A stretch of 64,000 nt of DNA from positions 18,533,957-18,597,956 of the forward strand of contig OZ024874.1 in NCBI GenBank assembly GCA_964017185.1, written 5' to 3'. Both the position numbers and the translations under genes were made by a program. The notes beneath the pieces were generated by a model, which saw only the letters and a list, made by a program, of their open reading frames with translations, did not search any database and was not told the DNA's origin. This DNA comes from Rugalucina vietnamica. Lineage: Eukaryota > Mollusca > Bivalvia > Lucinida > Lucinidae. This document shows, one piece after another, positions 46,328-56,293 of this stretch. Every line of letters starts with the position of its first letter. Within the stretch, counting starts at the first letter, position 1.

Positions 46328-46610
46328 CTCGGAGGGGGAAGTAATGTAACGGGATAGTCTCCCTTGTAGAATACGTTGGTGCAACGTATTAGCGGCATAT
46401 TAGCGGGTAGTAATATGCAAATTTCAAACTCGAGACTTTGTGAATCGAGTAAGTGTTGGGTATATAGCGCAGTAAACCACCCTTGGTGGATGAGCATGCT
46501 TTTCCACCGACGGGGTTTCTGTGGCTTGGCTCGGCTGTACGTTACAGTACCGATTGTTCTAGGATGTGCTCGGTTCCAACAAAAGCTTTCTCTGGCTCGT
46601 TTGTGAAGCA

Positions 46611-47696
46611 TAACAGAACAAAACAAAGGTAAGCGCTGAAATCAAGCAGAATCAACAGTAACATCTACGGGCAACAGAAAGCCAATATTTAAAAGTAGGT
46701 ATAGAAGGTCCCATAAATTATTCAAATATATTTAAAATCATAGCCCGGACACCAGGCGGGAAAGAAACGAAGATACAAGACATCATAATTATTTTGTAAA
46801 AAGCAGCAATACGCACGAAGAGCAATATGACTAGCGTCTTCTAGCGAGGTAGCCACCAGGCCAGTATCGACCAAACCAAGACGACGTGATACAAGAAAAC
46901 AAAAAAAAAATAAATCACAGCAGAACCCAAGTAAACCCGACAAGAGACAAGTGTGAATATTTGCCGGTGAGCGTTATATTCAAGACAAATGGTGAACCAG
47001 ACAAGAGACAAGAGTAGATATTTGCAATTTGTGAGCGCTATATTAAGACAACAAACGAATAATAACTTATCGATTGCCTTGCAATAACAATATCCGTAAG
47101 AGTAATTAATTTTGCAATATTCGTAAATGCACATATGCAAATAGAAGCAATGTCAACAAAGAGCAAGTCATATGAATGATTGCTATCAAAGTATTGAATG
47201 TCTGGACATCCGATATTGTAGATACCTTCATACGAATTGTAATGAAATACGGCTGCATTTGCAGTCATTATTCTAAAACCCATTGCGATCGATCATCAGT
47301 ATCTATTTCAAGTTACTGTGACATATGATAATTTTTTGTTTGACGAAACTCTAGCAAAATAAATGAAAGACTGGCAAATGGAAGAATGAGTCTACCGACT
47401 GCGTCCAGCAAGGCCGTATGCTGTTTTCCGTCGAAGAGATACTAGTAGATGATTAACCATCACTGTCGTATGCCTAATTTGGAAATAAAAATCCATAGAT
47501 TTGTAAATGCAAACTGAAAACTGGTACGTCTGTGAGATAATCCGGGACGATCTGCACGAAGCCGTTTTTTTTTTTTTTGTTTTTTTTTGTTTTTTTTTCA
47601 CGCGGTGGTTCGAATTCCGTTTTTGGAACGATTGTCTTCTATTTTACTGACACCTGACACTGCTTTCAACATCTCCAAAATAAATTTTCAGTGAAG
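46611..47696. other. Unassigned, with a 60-bp tandem duplication and T-rich tract
   Basis: At about 46940-47047 a unit with GACAAGAGACAAG-GT/AGT-GA-ATATTTGC-GTGAGCG-TATATT occurs twice. At 47565-47600 three T runs are separated by G, followed by a B-box-like GGTTCGAATTCC at 47606, possibly a SINE scrap. Around 46720-46760 a piece resembles 11540 and 18660 (CCAGGCGGGAAAGAAA), a stray part of the 2.5-kb array unit. Confidence 0.45.
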
Positions 47697-47957
47697 ACAT
47701 TACGAAAACATGCTCATGCAATATATATACAAAGATATCAGCTGTAAAAATTGAATAATTCGATGGACATTTTTTATGTTTACAACATTTTTGCTCAAAA
47801 CATAGATTGTGGTCACACGTTAGAACCGCCAGCCCGAGGCGTTCTAACGAGTACTAATAATCTATGTTTTGGATCAAAATAAGGAAAATATGTATACGCA
47901 TGCAAACCCCAGTATTACTACTAGCAATTTTACTTTTCATGGACGTGTTTTCCCGAG
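47697..47957. mobile_element. MITE family D copy
   Basis: CATTACGAAAACATGCTCAT start, core TTTTGCTCAAAACATAGATT ... ATCTATGTTTTGGATCAAAA, then GCATGCAAACCCCAGTATTA and an end near GACGTGTTTTC. The right arm of the palindrome has several mismatches. Confidence 0.8.
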
Positions 47958-48400
47958 ACAACTACAGTGTATATCCAGACTTGACTTTGTAAGGTATTTG
48001 GAAGATACAAACTAAGAACGCGCTGGTCTTCAGAATTCTGACGAACAAAACCCAACGATAATTTTCTCAAGAGGTCACTGTAAACTATTCATATCTATGT
48101 GTCTTTAGTCAGATGTTTAAAGACTTTTGTTGTTGTTTTACGTTGAGGCACAAATTGTCACTAGATTTTAAAACAAGATTAGCATATTCTTTTTGCTTAA
48201 TTTGCTTCCTGTTGCTATGGCTACTGTTAATTAGAAGCGTTTTCTTGTGACAAAAATAACACGTTTAATTTCAGTAATTTCAGTAATTCTGTTTTTAATC
48301 GCGCTAAAGAATAAGTTTAGACAACCACTGACGTGTGAGCTCACAGGAATAAATCCTAGCAGACTGAAAAATCTTAATTATTGTTATTATTGTAATTTAA
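47958..48400. other. No feature recognised
   Basis: Unassigned spacer between a family D and a family C element. Confidence 0.45.
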
Positions 48401-48627
48401 CTCATTTAAGCTTGGCGTCCCTTTTATGGGACATAGGCAAACAGAATAGCCCCAAATGTGACGCCGCAAAACGCGGCGTCCCATCTGGGGCTGGCTATTC
48501 TATTTGCTTAGAGAATTTTCATCGAAAAAAAAAATGAATACAATTTAAAAATCACTCCTGACGTCCCTTTATGAAAGTCGATTCACCCTAATGATTATGA
48601 TGGGAAAATCCATTCGTCAAATATGGG
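48401..48627. mobile_element. MITE family C, complete reverse copy
   Basis: 227 bp flanked by TTAA on both sides (48397-48400, 48628-48631). Palindrome arms AGCCCCAAATGTGACGCCGC and GCGGCGTCCCATCTGGGGCT around AAAAC. The left arm has two mismatches and the right side has a small CTGG duplication. Confidence 0.88.
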
Positions 48628-48831
48628 TTAAGGCTCATCCACTAAGATGAAACTGGGTGATTCGTTCAGGAAACGTGCTAATCAATGTACAGGTAATCGT
48701 TCCACGGAACCATAACAGAAAAGAAACAGAATTTATTTAGACGCTAACCACAATAATTTCTAAGAAATGGAAAATACAACGCATATATACCAGTATCAGT
48801 CTATTACGTATAAATATACTCCATAAGGCTG

Positions 48832-49195
48832 TCCATGATACTGAGGGTGAGGTTAGGTACCTGTAAAACTAGTTTAAGCCCGCCAGTAATTTTATATTAC
48901 TGATCGTTTCAAGGCGATGCTACTGTGGTGGTTCTTAATCACTTATTGTTTTGAATCTTGGTGTTGAATTTTTGTGCTGTTCGCACCTTATGTACGTATT
49001 CATATTTTAGTTTTATTATGTTTGGGAAACTGAGTGGGCACCTACTGGGAAAATAGCTGCTCGCCGGCTTACAGTATGTTTTCTTAGTATAAGTACATGT
49101 ACCTGATTGTTGGTTTAGTATTTTCCCACCTCGGTTTTTGAAGTGGGAATTTCTTTATGATTGCACCATTTCCTGTTCATTGCCTACTTTTATTC
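48832..49195 (+). repeat. Dispersed repeat family A copy
   Basis: CTGAGGGTGAGGTTAGGTAC, GTTTAAGCCCGCCAGTAATT, CTGTGGTGGTTCTTAATCAC, the ACTGAGTGGGCACCTACTGG block and TTGAAGTGGGAATTTC. It ends about 290 bp downstream of the receptor stop codon. A TTTATT here (49189-49194) would be an AATAAA on the gene strand, the nearest I see, so the repeat may supply the poly(A) signal. Confidence 0.75.
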
Positions 49196-49485
49196 CAATA
49201 AACACATATCTGACCATGCCTTAAAGACCTAAATCACACGCAAGATCCTTCGAATATAAGGTACAGAACTATTTACAAAAGCAAAATTTGGAAGTAAATC
49301 GTACTGAGTCCTAGTCTACTCCGTATACAAGATTCCCGTAATTGAGTAAATGTGGTGTCATCAAATTCAAATTCTACGGTTTTGCAATTCTGAAAATGGC
49401 GGGAGTCCCTTGATAAACAAACTGTTTGTTTTGACATGCACTTACAGCAACAGCTACATATGTTTGGAAGAATTAGCTTCTAAAA

Positions 49486-50437
49486 CTATATTTCTTTCAG
49501 TTCATTAGGCTCAAGGGTAAAGTAGTCATGTTTTTCTTCGGTATGTTGATTTTCAGGTAGACCAGAATTATCCACCATTTCTCCTTCAAACTTATCATCT
49601 GATGATGGTGAAGAATGGGCTTCTAATACGAAGTAGTCATGCCCGGCATCATCGTCATTCACTTTATCTGCTGAGCGACCGTCAGCGGATCTGTTTTCCA
49701 AGATTTCATCATTCGTGTCTTGGACACTTGCTGGATTTCCCGGTGGTACAGTATTGTGGGGTTCAAGGATGAAATATTCGTTGGTTTGTGTCACTGGTTT
49801 GCTTTGGGATGCCTCAGTTTCAGGTTTGCCTTTATGATCTGTGCTGTTTTTGTTTGTGTCTGGAGGGTCCTCGGGGTTTCCAGATGGGACAGTCTTCTGG
49901 GGTTCAAGGATGAAATATTCGTTGGATTGTGTTGGTGGTATGTCTTGTAGTGTGGCACCTTTATTTGGGTCAATATGGTCTGGGAAGTTTATGTTCGATG
50001 TGTCTTGGGCATCCATGGGCGTTCTCGATGAGATCTGGGGCTCAAGGGTAAAGTAATCATTAACTTGTGCTGGCGGCATGTTTAGTAGTGTGGTCGTAAC
50101 GTTAGGGACAATATTATTTACTCTATCAATGGTTGCAGCATTTAGCGGCGTGTATGCATTCTCTTCATTTATACCAGATGCGTTATTGTTTCGTGGTTCT
50201 GGTGTTTGGTAGATATAATTCTGCTTTGTACATACATCTTTGGAGTTAATCGTTGCTGGCTTATCATGTTCTGGAGCAATTGTGTTATACACATGCTCTT
50301 GCTCAAGTACAAGATAGTTATCATCGGTCCTGTTGGGTTTTGCACTTTCATAATGACTGATCTGCCCATTTGTTGTAGGAACTTGATACGTCACCTTGAT
50401 TTCTCCGTCAGGATCGTCTTCCTTGTGTTTTAACAAT
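49486..50437 (-). CDS. Receptor gene, last coding exon: cytoplasmic tail with six YxxL motifs
   Basis: Acceptor CATTGCAG at 50438-50445 joins in phase 2 (CG|A = Arg) to the membrane-span exon; the stop TAG is at 49486-49488. The 316-residue tail is polar and starts LLKHKEDD right after the membrane. Tyrosines in a Y-x-x-L-E setting sit at about residues 41 (YLVLE), 128 (YFTLEP), 174 and 221 (both YFILEP), 268 (YFVLEA) and 305 (YFTLEP). The last five are about 37-47 residues apart inside repeats that also share PxGNPxxxxDTN phrases. YxxL motifs recruit SH2 proteins when phosphorylated or act as endocytic signals (family knowledge). The -2 residue is Asn, Asp or His, so they are not classical ITIMs; the acidic lead-in of the last two recalls hemITAMs. 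A separate ORF on the other strand here is a shadow. Confidence 0.85.
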
Positions 50438-50509
50438 CTGCAATGATTATAAATGTGATATATGATAACTTGCCTGTTTTAGCGTTTTATTTGCGTATTC
50501 ATATATTGA

Positions 50510-50690
50510 GTTAAGTCCATGTATCTGGGTGACCAACTCTAGGGAAATAGATGCTAACTAAGCTTACAGCATGTTCTCGCAGTACCAGTACCTAATTTTC
50601 TTTTTCACCTGGGTGTTTGGAGTGAGACTTTGGTTCTGATTGCACAAGCCCCTGATCATTGTTTATTTTTAGCTTTTCAGTACTATATTT
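50510..50690 (+). repeat. Family A fragment in the last intron
   Basis: A diverged version of the GAGTGG-CACC-GGGAAAATAG-TGCT block and the TTTGGAGTG-GA-TTGATTGCA-CCTGATCATTG block, lying in the 471-bp intron between the membrane-span and tail exons. Confidence 0.6.
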
Positions 50691-50908
50691 ATTAATAATG
50701 AAAGTGTAACACCGGGTGTTTGTTTCAGGCATAAAATAAAATTTTAAAACAGCACAGTGACTTACACGATTATAGGAACACGTAACATACACATAGAGAA
50801 CCAAAAAACAAACGGTCATGTTATACCGTTACATGTAATTTCCTATCCTCAGCTGGAATAGCTAGAATTCGCTTTCGCTTTTTTATTCTTTTAAACTGAC
50901 AAACTTAC

Positions 50909-51137
50909 CGTCTTCGCCATATGAAAACACAAGCAACAACTACAATGACAACCAACACGACCACGATGGGAACAATAATCGCTGGAAGTGGAACACCGCC
51001 TTCCTCTTCATCTCGCTGTTTTTTCATCGGTTGTCCATGACCTTCATTATTTACTGTTGATGTAGATGTGCTTTCGGTGAAAACAGTTGTTAAGTTCGTT
51101 TGATTACTTGTCGCAATGTCAGTTATTCCCGTCGTAG

Positions 51138-51179
<42 letters not shown>

Positions 51180-51269
51180 CCGATTTGTCTGTGGATGTGG
51201 TTGTGGTTGTGTTTGCTTCATAGCTTGATGTTTTGTCTGTAGATGTTGTTGTAGGCTGTGGTTCCAAAT
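50909..51269 (-). CDS. Receptor gene exon: threonine-rich stalk and transmembrane span
   Basis: The acceptor lies before ATTTGGAACC at 51269 and the donor CG|GTAAGT is at 50908. The 361-nt exon runs phase 1 to phase 2. The first half is Thr/Ser-rich with a run of about sixteen Thr encoded by a GTT microsatellite (complement, 51137-51177), as in mucin-like, probably O-glycosylated stalks. Then a charged KKQRDEEEGG segment, a single membrane span PAIIVPIVVVLVVIVVVACV, and WRRR at the cytoplasmic border, which sets the orientation: ectodomain N-terminal, tail C-terminal. There is no second span. Confidence 0.85.
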
Positions 51270-51655
51270 CTTGCATAAATAAAATTATATTTTGAACCTT
51301 GTCGTCAAGTGCAACTGCTTTTATTTATTTCATAATATGTACGGATTACATCGCTGTTTCATTTTTATTTTTCAGTGATTACATCTACATGCAATTTTTC
51401 CAGAGAATTTCAATCGAATGGTGTGTTTGTTCTGTTTAATAAGTAAATTGGATATCATCGATATGATATAGATTTTCTTTCAAATCATGGTTATAATATA
51501 CATGGTTGAATTTTATTAAGGATTCAATATGTATGATCGTTAAGAGCATGTACATTTTTGTACCTTTGCCTAATGTGTGTTATTTTCTTAATCGGACGCT
51601 CTTAAATACCTACATGTACGCCTTATTATAACGCTATGGGATCAAAAAAGCTTAC

Positions 51656-51715
51656 TTTCAGGAGGGTGGCAGTATACAGTGATGGATTGTGCTGACTGTT
51701 GTTGGCGTGCATCTT
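51656..51715 (-). CDS. Receptor gene, short 60-nt exon
   Basis: Acceptor CAATTTTAG before AAGATG at 51715; donor GAAA|GTAAGC at 51655. Phase 1 at both ends. It encodes DARQQQSAQSITVYCHPPE, closing the preceding ectodomain with a Cys-containing strand (SITVYC). Only one of the three frames is open and phase-compatible with both neighbours. Confidence 0.75.
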
Positions 51716-51987
51716 CTAAAATTGAACAACATAATACAATTTACATATTTTCGTAATTTATATTAGGTAATGAAATAGAAGTGCGAATGTGTATTTTGAT
51801 AAATATTCATGTCCATAGCCAAGAATAAAACTAATAAATTTCGAAATAAAAAAAGTAGAAAAAACAGTGTTCAGGGGAAAAAATGACCTATGTATTATGC
51901 AACCCTGCTTCCCCTAGAATTTAACATCCATCAGGTGTTATTAAGTGAACAAAAATAACATGAATCTCTATAACTACATGTACATGC

Positions 51988-52350
51988 CTGTATTAGCTTG
52001 AAGAATGATCCACATAAACTCTGGAGGAACATCAAACGACAGTCCTATTTTAGCCTCTGTTCTCAACATTTCTACAGCGCTTAACGTTGCTCTGTTTGTC
52101 GAACAAATAATGTTTTCCTTGGAAATCCCCGATACTTTAGCGTTCGTTAAACACAGATTTTTGGCATCTACGAGGCGTATATCTGCAGCCGTTACTTGAA
52201 ACGATGATCCGCTCTTTATATCACACACACATTGGGTGATATGTTTCACGCCCGATATAATCGTCTGTCTGATTGCGCTTCCATTAAATATTACATTTAT
52301 CAGCTCCCCAGTTTCATATGTATTGGTGCATACAGATATGGAAGGTTGTT
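51988..52350 (-). CDS. Receptor gene exon: cysteine-containing ectodomain of unknown fold
   Basis: Acceptor TTATATTCAG before AACAACC at 52350. The 363-nt exon encodes about 120 residues alternating hydrophobic and polar like a beta-sandwich, with six Cys, including VCTNTYETGE, ITQCVCDIK, NLCLT and IICSTN, and an FDVPPEFMWIILQANT end. To keep the phase (1 to 1) with the 60-nt exon, the donor must be ACAG|GCATGT, a GC-AG intron; the nearby GT would break the frame. I do not recognise the domain. One N-x-S glycosylation site (FNGSA) is visible. Confidence 0.75.
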
Positions 52351-52730
52351 CTGAATATAAATAGAATTCGCAATGTGAAAATAAGATTAACATTAATCTA
52401 CACCGTAAAATAAACCGGTTCCAAAGTTTTATATATACCCGACAAAAAAGAAACGCAATGATAAAAATTTCCCATAAAGGTCTTCATTATATAATTGTTA
52501 AAATTCAGTTTTTGTAATATTCAAATTTGTGGTGGAATCTTGCTGATCAATGCAGCCAGCAAGCATGCTTTGAATGTGTTAATTCAACAGTGCAATCAAT
52601 TTCAGTTTCTAAATCTTGAAGCTGCAATAAACATACCTTCTTGTAGTTTTTGAAGCTTGTGACGTTGAATAAATGTTGTTTGTCTTTAAATACACCAATT
52701 TGATCGGCCATGACCGTGTCAGATAATTAA

Positions 52731-53345
52731 AGGCCGTCTCACACAGAACACGGTTGGGCACACGGTTCCAATACGGTTTACTCGGTTATACACGGATTGA
52801 ATGGTACGAGTATTGAGCCCCAACCGTGCCTGAGGTACGATTTAGACTCGAATGTAGCAAGAGTGAGTACGATCAAAGCACGGATATACTCGATCAAGCA
52901 ATGTTTGTCACGGTTTGAACACGATTTGCCAACGATTTTCATACGATTGTTTTACGGTTCCAAGTACGGTCAAGTTCGATCTGTTACGGCCTAGTACGAT
53001 TAAACACGACGTTTACAGGGTTTATATACGGTCGATTCCATACGATTTATATACGATTTTGACACGGTTGAGCTTACTCGTGCTTTGTGCTTCATGTACG
53101 GTTGTATATACGGTCTCGTACGGGCTCACACGGTCTCTCACGGTCTTGTACGATCGCTTATACGAATATACACGGACATCGCACCCGTGCTAGTTTTTTA
53201 AAAGTTTAAAAAATCATACACGGCTTACACGGATACACTCGAATGGCCCGAGTGCAAGTCGGATAAGGCCACGGTTTATTCGGTTGTATGTACGGTTTAC
53301 ACGGGTGACCAACCGTGTAAACCGTGTGTTCTGTGTGAGACGGGC
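52731..53345. mobile_element. 615-bp fold-back element with TTAA target and 10-bp iterated TACGGT motif
   Basis: Inverted ends: AGGCCGTCTCACACAGAACA with CGGTTGG soon after on the left, and the complement of GCCCGTCTCACACAGAACAC on the right. TTAA is on both sides (52727-52730, 53346-53349). The interior is filled on both strands by short words TACGGT, TACGAT, CACGGT, mostly spaced about 10-12 bp. No transposase. It lies in the intron between the 51988 and 56294 exons; ORFs through it are periodicity artefacts. Confidence 0.8.
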
Positions 53346-53845
53346 TTAAAACAGTAGTTTTAAAATTAACGGTTCGCGGTTTATAAGGTCTTATCTCAGG
53401 AATGTAATTGTTGTAAAACAGGGCGTCAAACGTCATGAGTTTCCAGGCCTGTAGAACCCTGTTCGAACAAAATACAGGTAAACAGATGGAGACGATATGT
53501 GTTTTAGGACCTTCAAGTGTTCTCAAAGATTCCAAAACCTGAATCTTTCATTGAGAAGAATGAAAAATGGTGAAATTTTAATGCTACTTATAATTTGACC
53601 CCCACATGGTTTATAGCAATTCTTCTGGGCAGAGTTTTGACACCTGGTTTTAAAAGATATGCAATACACACCTGAAGAATATACATAACTACATGAATAA
53701 AATTGTGTCATTACTTATTATCTTTATGAAAAAAAAAATGACGAACAATACCTTGCGTTTCTTATTTGTCGGGTATAAAAAGATTTCTTCAAGATTAACA
53801 TTTTATAGAAATAATAACACAAATTCAGGTAGGTTAATAGAGGAT

Positions 53846-54001
53846 ATTCAAATGTTTCTGTTGAATATGACTTTAATTTCACGAGTGAAGTGAAAAATAT
53901 TTATATTTTTCATAAGTGGCGAAGCCACGAAGGAAATATACATGTACATATTTTCACTTCACGAGTGAAATTAAAGCCATTTTCGACAGAAACATTTGAA
54001 T
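53846..54001. mobile_element. Palindromic MITE of 156 bp
   Basis: Ends ATTCAAATGTTTCTGT and its complement, then TTTAATTTCACGAGTGAAGT and its complement, and a centre ATAAGTGGCGAAGCCACGAA that is itself a stem-loop. No clear target duplication. Confidence 0.8.
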
Positions 54002-54241
54002 TTCCTTTTTATTACATTCAATGTATAGGACAGACATTTCGGCAAAGGAAAGAATAATTATGTACGTTATTTTTAACAATCTCGTTTCATTTAAAGCTTG
54101 TTACATGATATCGCATTTGTAATGACCATGCAAATGATTGTAATTTTGTTCAAATACTGGTGACAGCTTTGTATGACAAATGACGTCCGTTAAAAGTTTG
54201 ACGACGTCACATAACGTAGACTTCCTACTGAAAAGGGCGCA

Positions 54242-55712
54242 CTAAAGTGGGGAGGTGAAATTATGAAAAACACCAGAGGACCAATGGTCCTGTAAACGCT
54301 CACCTGAGACCTGAGATATATACATGTACCAATAAACTTGTTAGACTAGAATGGTACAATGCATGTATATTACCCTAGGGCAGGGTCAGAATAACTCCTG
54401 GAGTCAATGTCTTTTTCAAATCATAAAAATTCAGTCCATTTGCCAATTGACTGCAAGTTTTGTCCTTCAAATGACATTTTAACAATTTTCTCCATTCAAA
54501 TGCATGGGCGATCTAAGTTGACCTTGCCGTGAAATAGGTCAATGTCATCCAAGTGTCATGATTTATACAAATTTTGTAGACCTCCGTTCCTTAATGCTTC
54601 ATGTTTCAAAATCATAGGCCTTCTGGTTCTGAAGAAGAAGATTTTTAAACATTTTTGCTATTTATAGCCATTGCGGCCATCTTGGCCATGTGACCTTGAC
54701 CATTTATACAAACTTTCATTGCCCCTTCCTAAGGATGCTCTACAAAAAGTTTGACTTTGATTGGCCTAGCGGTTTCAGAGAAGATGTTGTGTCAATATTA
54801 TGGTCATATACATGTATATAGCCCCGGGGCAGGGGCAGACAACCCCCTGGGCCCAAAATATTTTCTTAAACATACATCTTCTGTCAATTTGCTCATTTCT
54901 AGCAAGTTTTTGCCATTTAATTACATTTTCCTATTTTTTCCCATTCCAATGCATGGGAGACCTAAGTTGACCTTGCCGTAAAATAGGTCAAGGTCATCCC
55001 AGGGTCATGATTTATATTAACTTTGTAGAGCTCCATTCCCAGATGCTTCACACCATCTTGGTCATGTGACCTTGACCATTTATATAAACTTTCATTCCCC
55101 CTTCCCAAGGATGCTCCACATGAAGTTTGGCTTTGAATGGCCTAGCGGTTTTAGAGAAGAAGATGTTTGAATATTCTGGTCATATACATGTATATAGCCC
55201 CAAAGCAGGGGCAGACAACCCTCCAGGGGCTAAAATTTTCCATTAACATTAATCTTCTGTCCATTTGCCTATTCCCAGTAAGTTTTACCCATTAAATAGC
55301 ATTTTACCATTTTTTCCCATTCAAATGCATTGGCGACCTAAGTTGACCTTGCCGTAAAATAGGTCAAGGTCATCCTAGGGTCATGATTTATATAAACTAT
55401 GATGGACCCGCGTCCCGGATGCTACATACCAAGTTTCGTGGAAATCGGCCCACTGGTTCTGGAGAAGAAGATTTTTAAAGGTTTTTGCTATTTATAGCCA
55501 TGGCGGCCTTCTTGGTCATGTGACCTGGACCATTTATATAAACTTTCGTTCCCCCTTCCTAAGGATGCTCTACATGAAGTTTGGCTTTGATTGGCCAAGC
55601 GGTTTCAGAGGAGAAGATCTTTGAAATTGTAAACGACGGACGCCGGACGGACGCCGGAGCATGGGCATACTATAAGCTCACCTGTGAGCCTTCGGCTCAG
55701 GTGATCTAAAAA
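54242..55712 (+). mobile_element. Element made of about three 430-bp repeats, ending in a CTCACCTG hairpin
   Basis: Repeated blocks: CCTAAGTTGACCTTGCCGTA, ATAGGTCAAGGTCATCC, TCATGTGACCTTGACCATTT, AAGTTTGGCTTTGATTGGCC, TACATGTATATAGCCCC. It finishes with ACGGACGCCGGACGGACGCC and a hairpin GTGAGCCTTCGGCTCAGGTG near 55682-55705, then CTAAAA. A hairpin a few bases before CTAA is Helitron-like, but the TC start and host A/T junction cannot be verified. The repeats are probably species-wide; they sit in the receptor intron. Confidence 0.65.
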
Positions 55713-55883
55713 CTTTTACCAAACCTGATTAACTTTGGTACCAAAATGTTCCTTATGTTCGACTCGAGATATAATAAGTCAAAATCTCTGAATTTATTTG
55801 GAGATTATCTCCCTTTGATTTAAGATAAAAACAAACATGTATTTACATGTATTTTCAACGACTAATTTTTTGTCTCTGAATTA

Positions 55884-56075
55884 GAACCACAACAGAAGTA
55901 TCGCTTTGGAACGGTCAGTAATATAATATTACTAGGGTTTCAACCAATTTTACGGGATCCAAACCTCACCCTCAGCATCTCACATTATTTTAATAGTGGT
56001 TCAGTCCTCGTAGTGAAGCTCTAACAAGTCAATGACTCAACATGGGCAAACAAACAAGTTATGATAAACTCCATG
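55884..56075 (-). repeat. Dispersed repeat family A fragment
   Basis: GAACCACAACAGAAGTATCG, CTTTGGAACGGTCAGTAA, AACCTCACCCTCAGC, GTGGTTCAGTCCTCGTAGTG and AGTCAATGACTCAACATGGG match the left arm of the 7.6-8.8 kb palindrome. Lies 220 bp from the 56294 exon end. Confidence 0.7.
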
Positions 56076-56293
56076 GCGATCAAGTATATTATGATAACTG
56101 AATATCCCTATTGTGCTGCTCTGACGAAAATAATACGGTTAAGTATCGCTGTTTTTCGAACATCTTTTTTCATTATGAATGTCAAAAATCAAGTTAACAC
56201 CTAGAAACAAAAATGTCATGTCCGTTTTAAAGCGTAATTTGGCAGACCGACGAATTTTATTTAATTTAGTGAATATTATAAGCATACATGTAC

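Larger units (their letters stand above)
46038..46546 (+). mobile_element. TRIM retrotransposon: two identical 202-bp LTRs around a 105-bp interior
   Basis: LTR 1 is 46038-46239 and LTR 2 is 46345-46546. Both begin TGTAACGGGATAG, end GTACGTTACA, and appear identical base for base. The interior (46240-46344) holds a primer binding site at 46242-46259 and a purine tract GGAGGGGGAA at 46331-46340 just before LTR 2. Direct GTACC repeats flank the element (46033-46037, 46547-46551). The paralogous segment at 44898-44912 reads GGGTACCGATT with one GTACC and no element. The LTR has a TATATA at 46154. There is no room for gag or pol, so movement would need proteins from another element. An ORF crosses the LTRs on each strand by chance. 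The strand is set by the PBS and purine-tract order. Confidence 0.93.
44630..46610 (+). repeat. Tandem segmental duplication (44630-45195 and 45530-46610)
   Basis: Shared order: CCTTGTTTATATTGAAG, TAACCGTAAAGTAA, CATGTAGAAAGTT, TAAAATCCCCC, CCAGCACGACA, ACTGGAGG-CCAAAT, TTTATTGGGTACC and CTCGGTTCCAACAAAA. The second copy carries the TRIM at 46038-46546 and a (CA)n near 45885-45906. The first copy is the empty site. Confidence 0.8.

Noticed and set aside
46069-46626. ORFs of 91, 76 and 169 codons on both strands around the TRIM
   Set aside because: They are readings through the two identical LTRs, repeat themselves exactly, and have no gag, pol or other recognised motif.
49720-50433. Plus-strand ORFs opposite the receptor tail exon
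   Set aside because: They are shadows of the repeated coding sequence on the minus strand.
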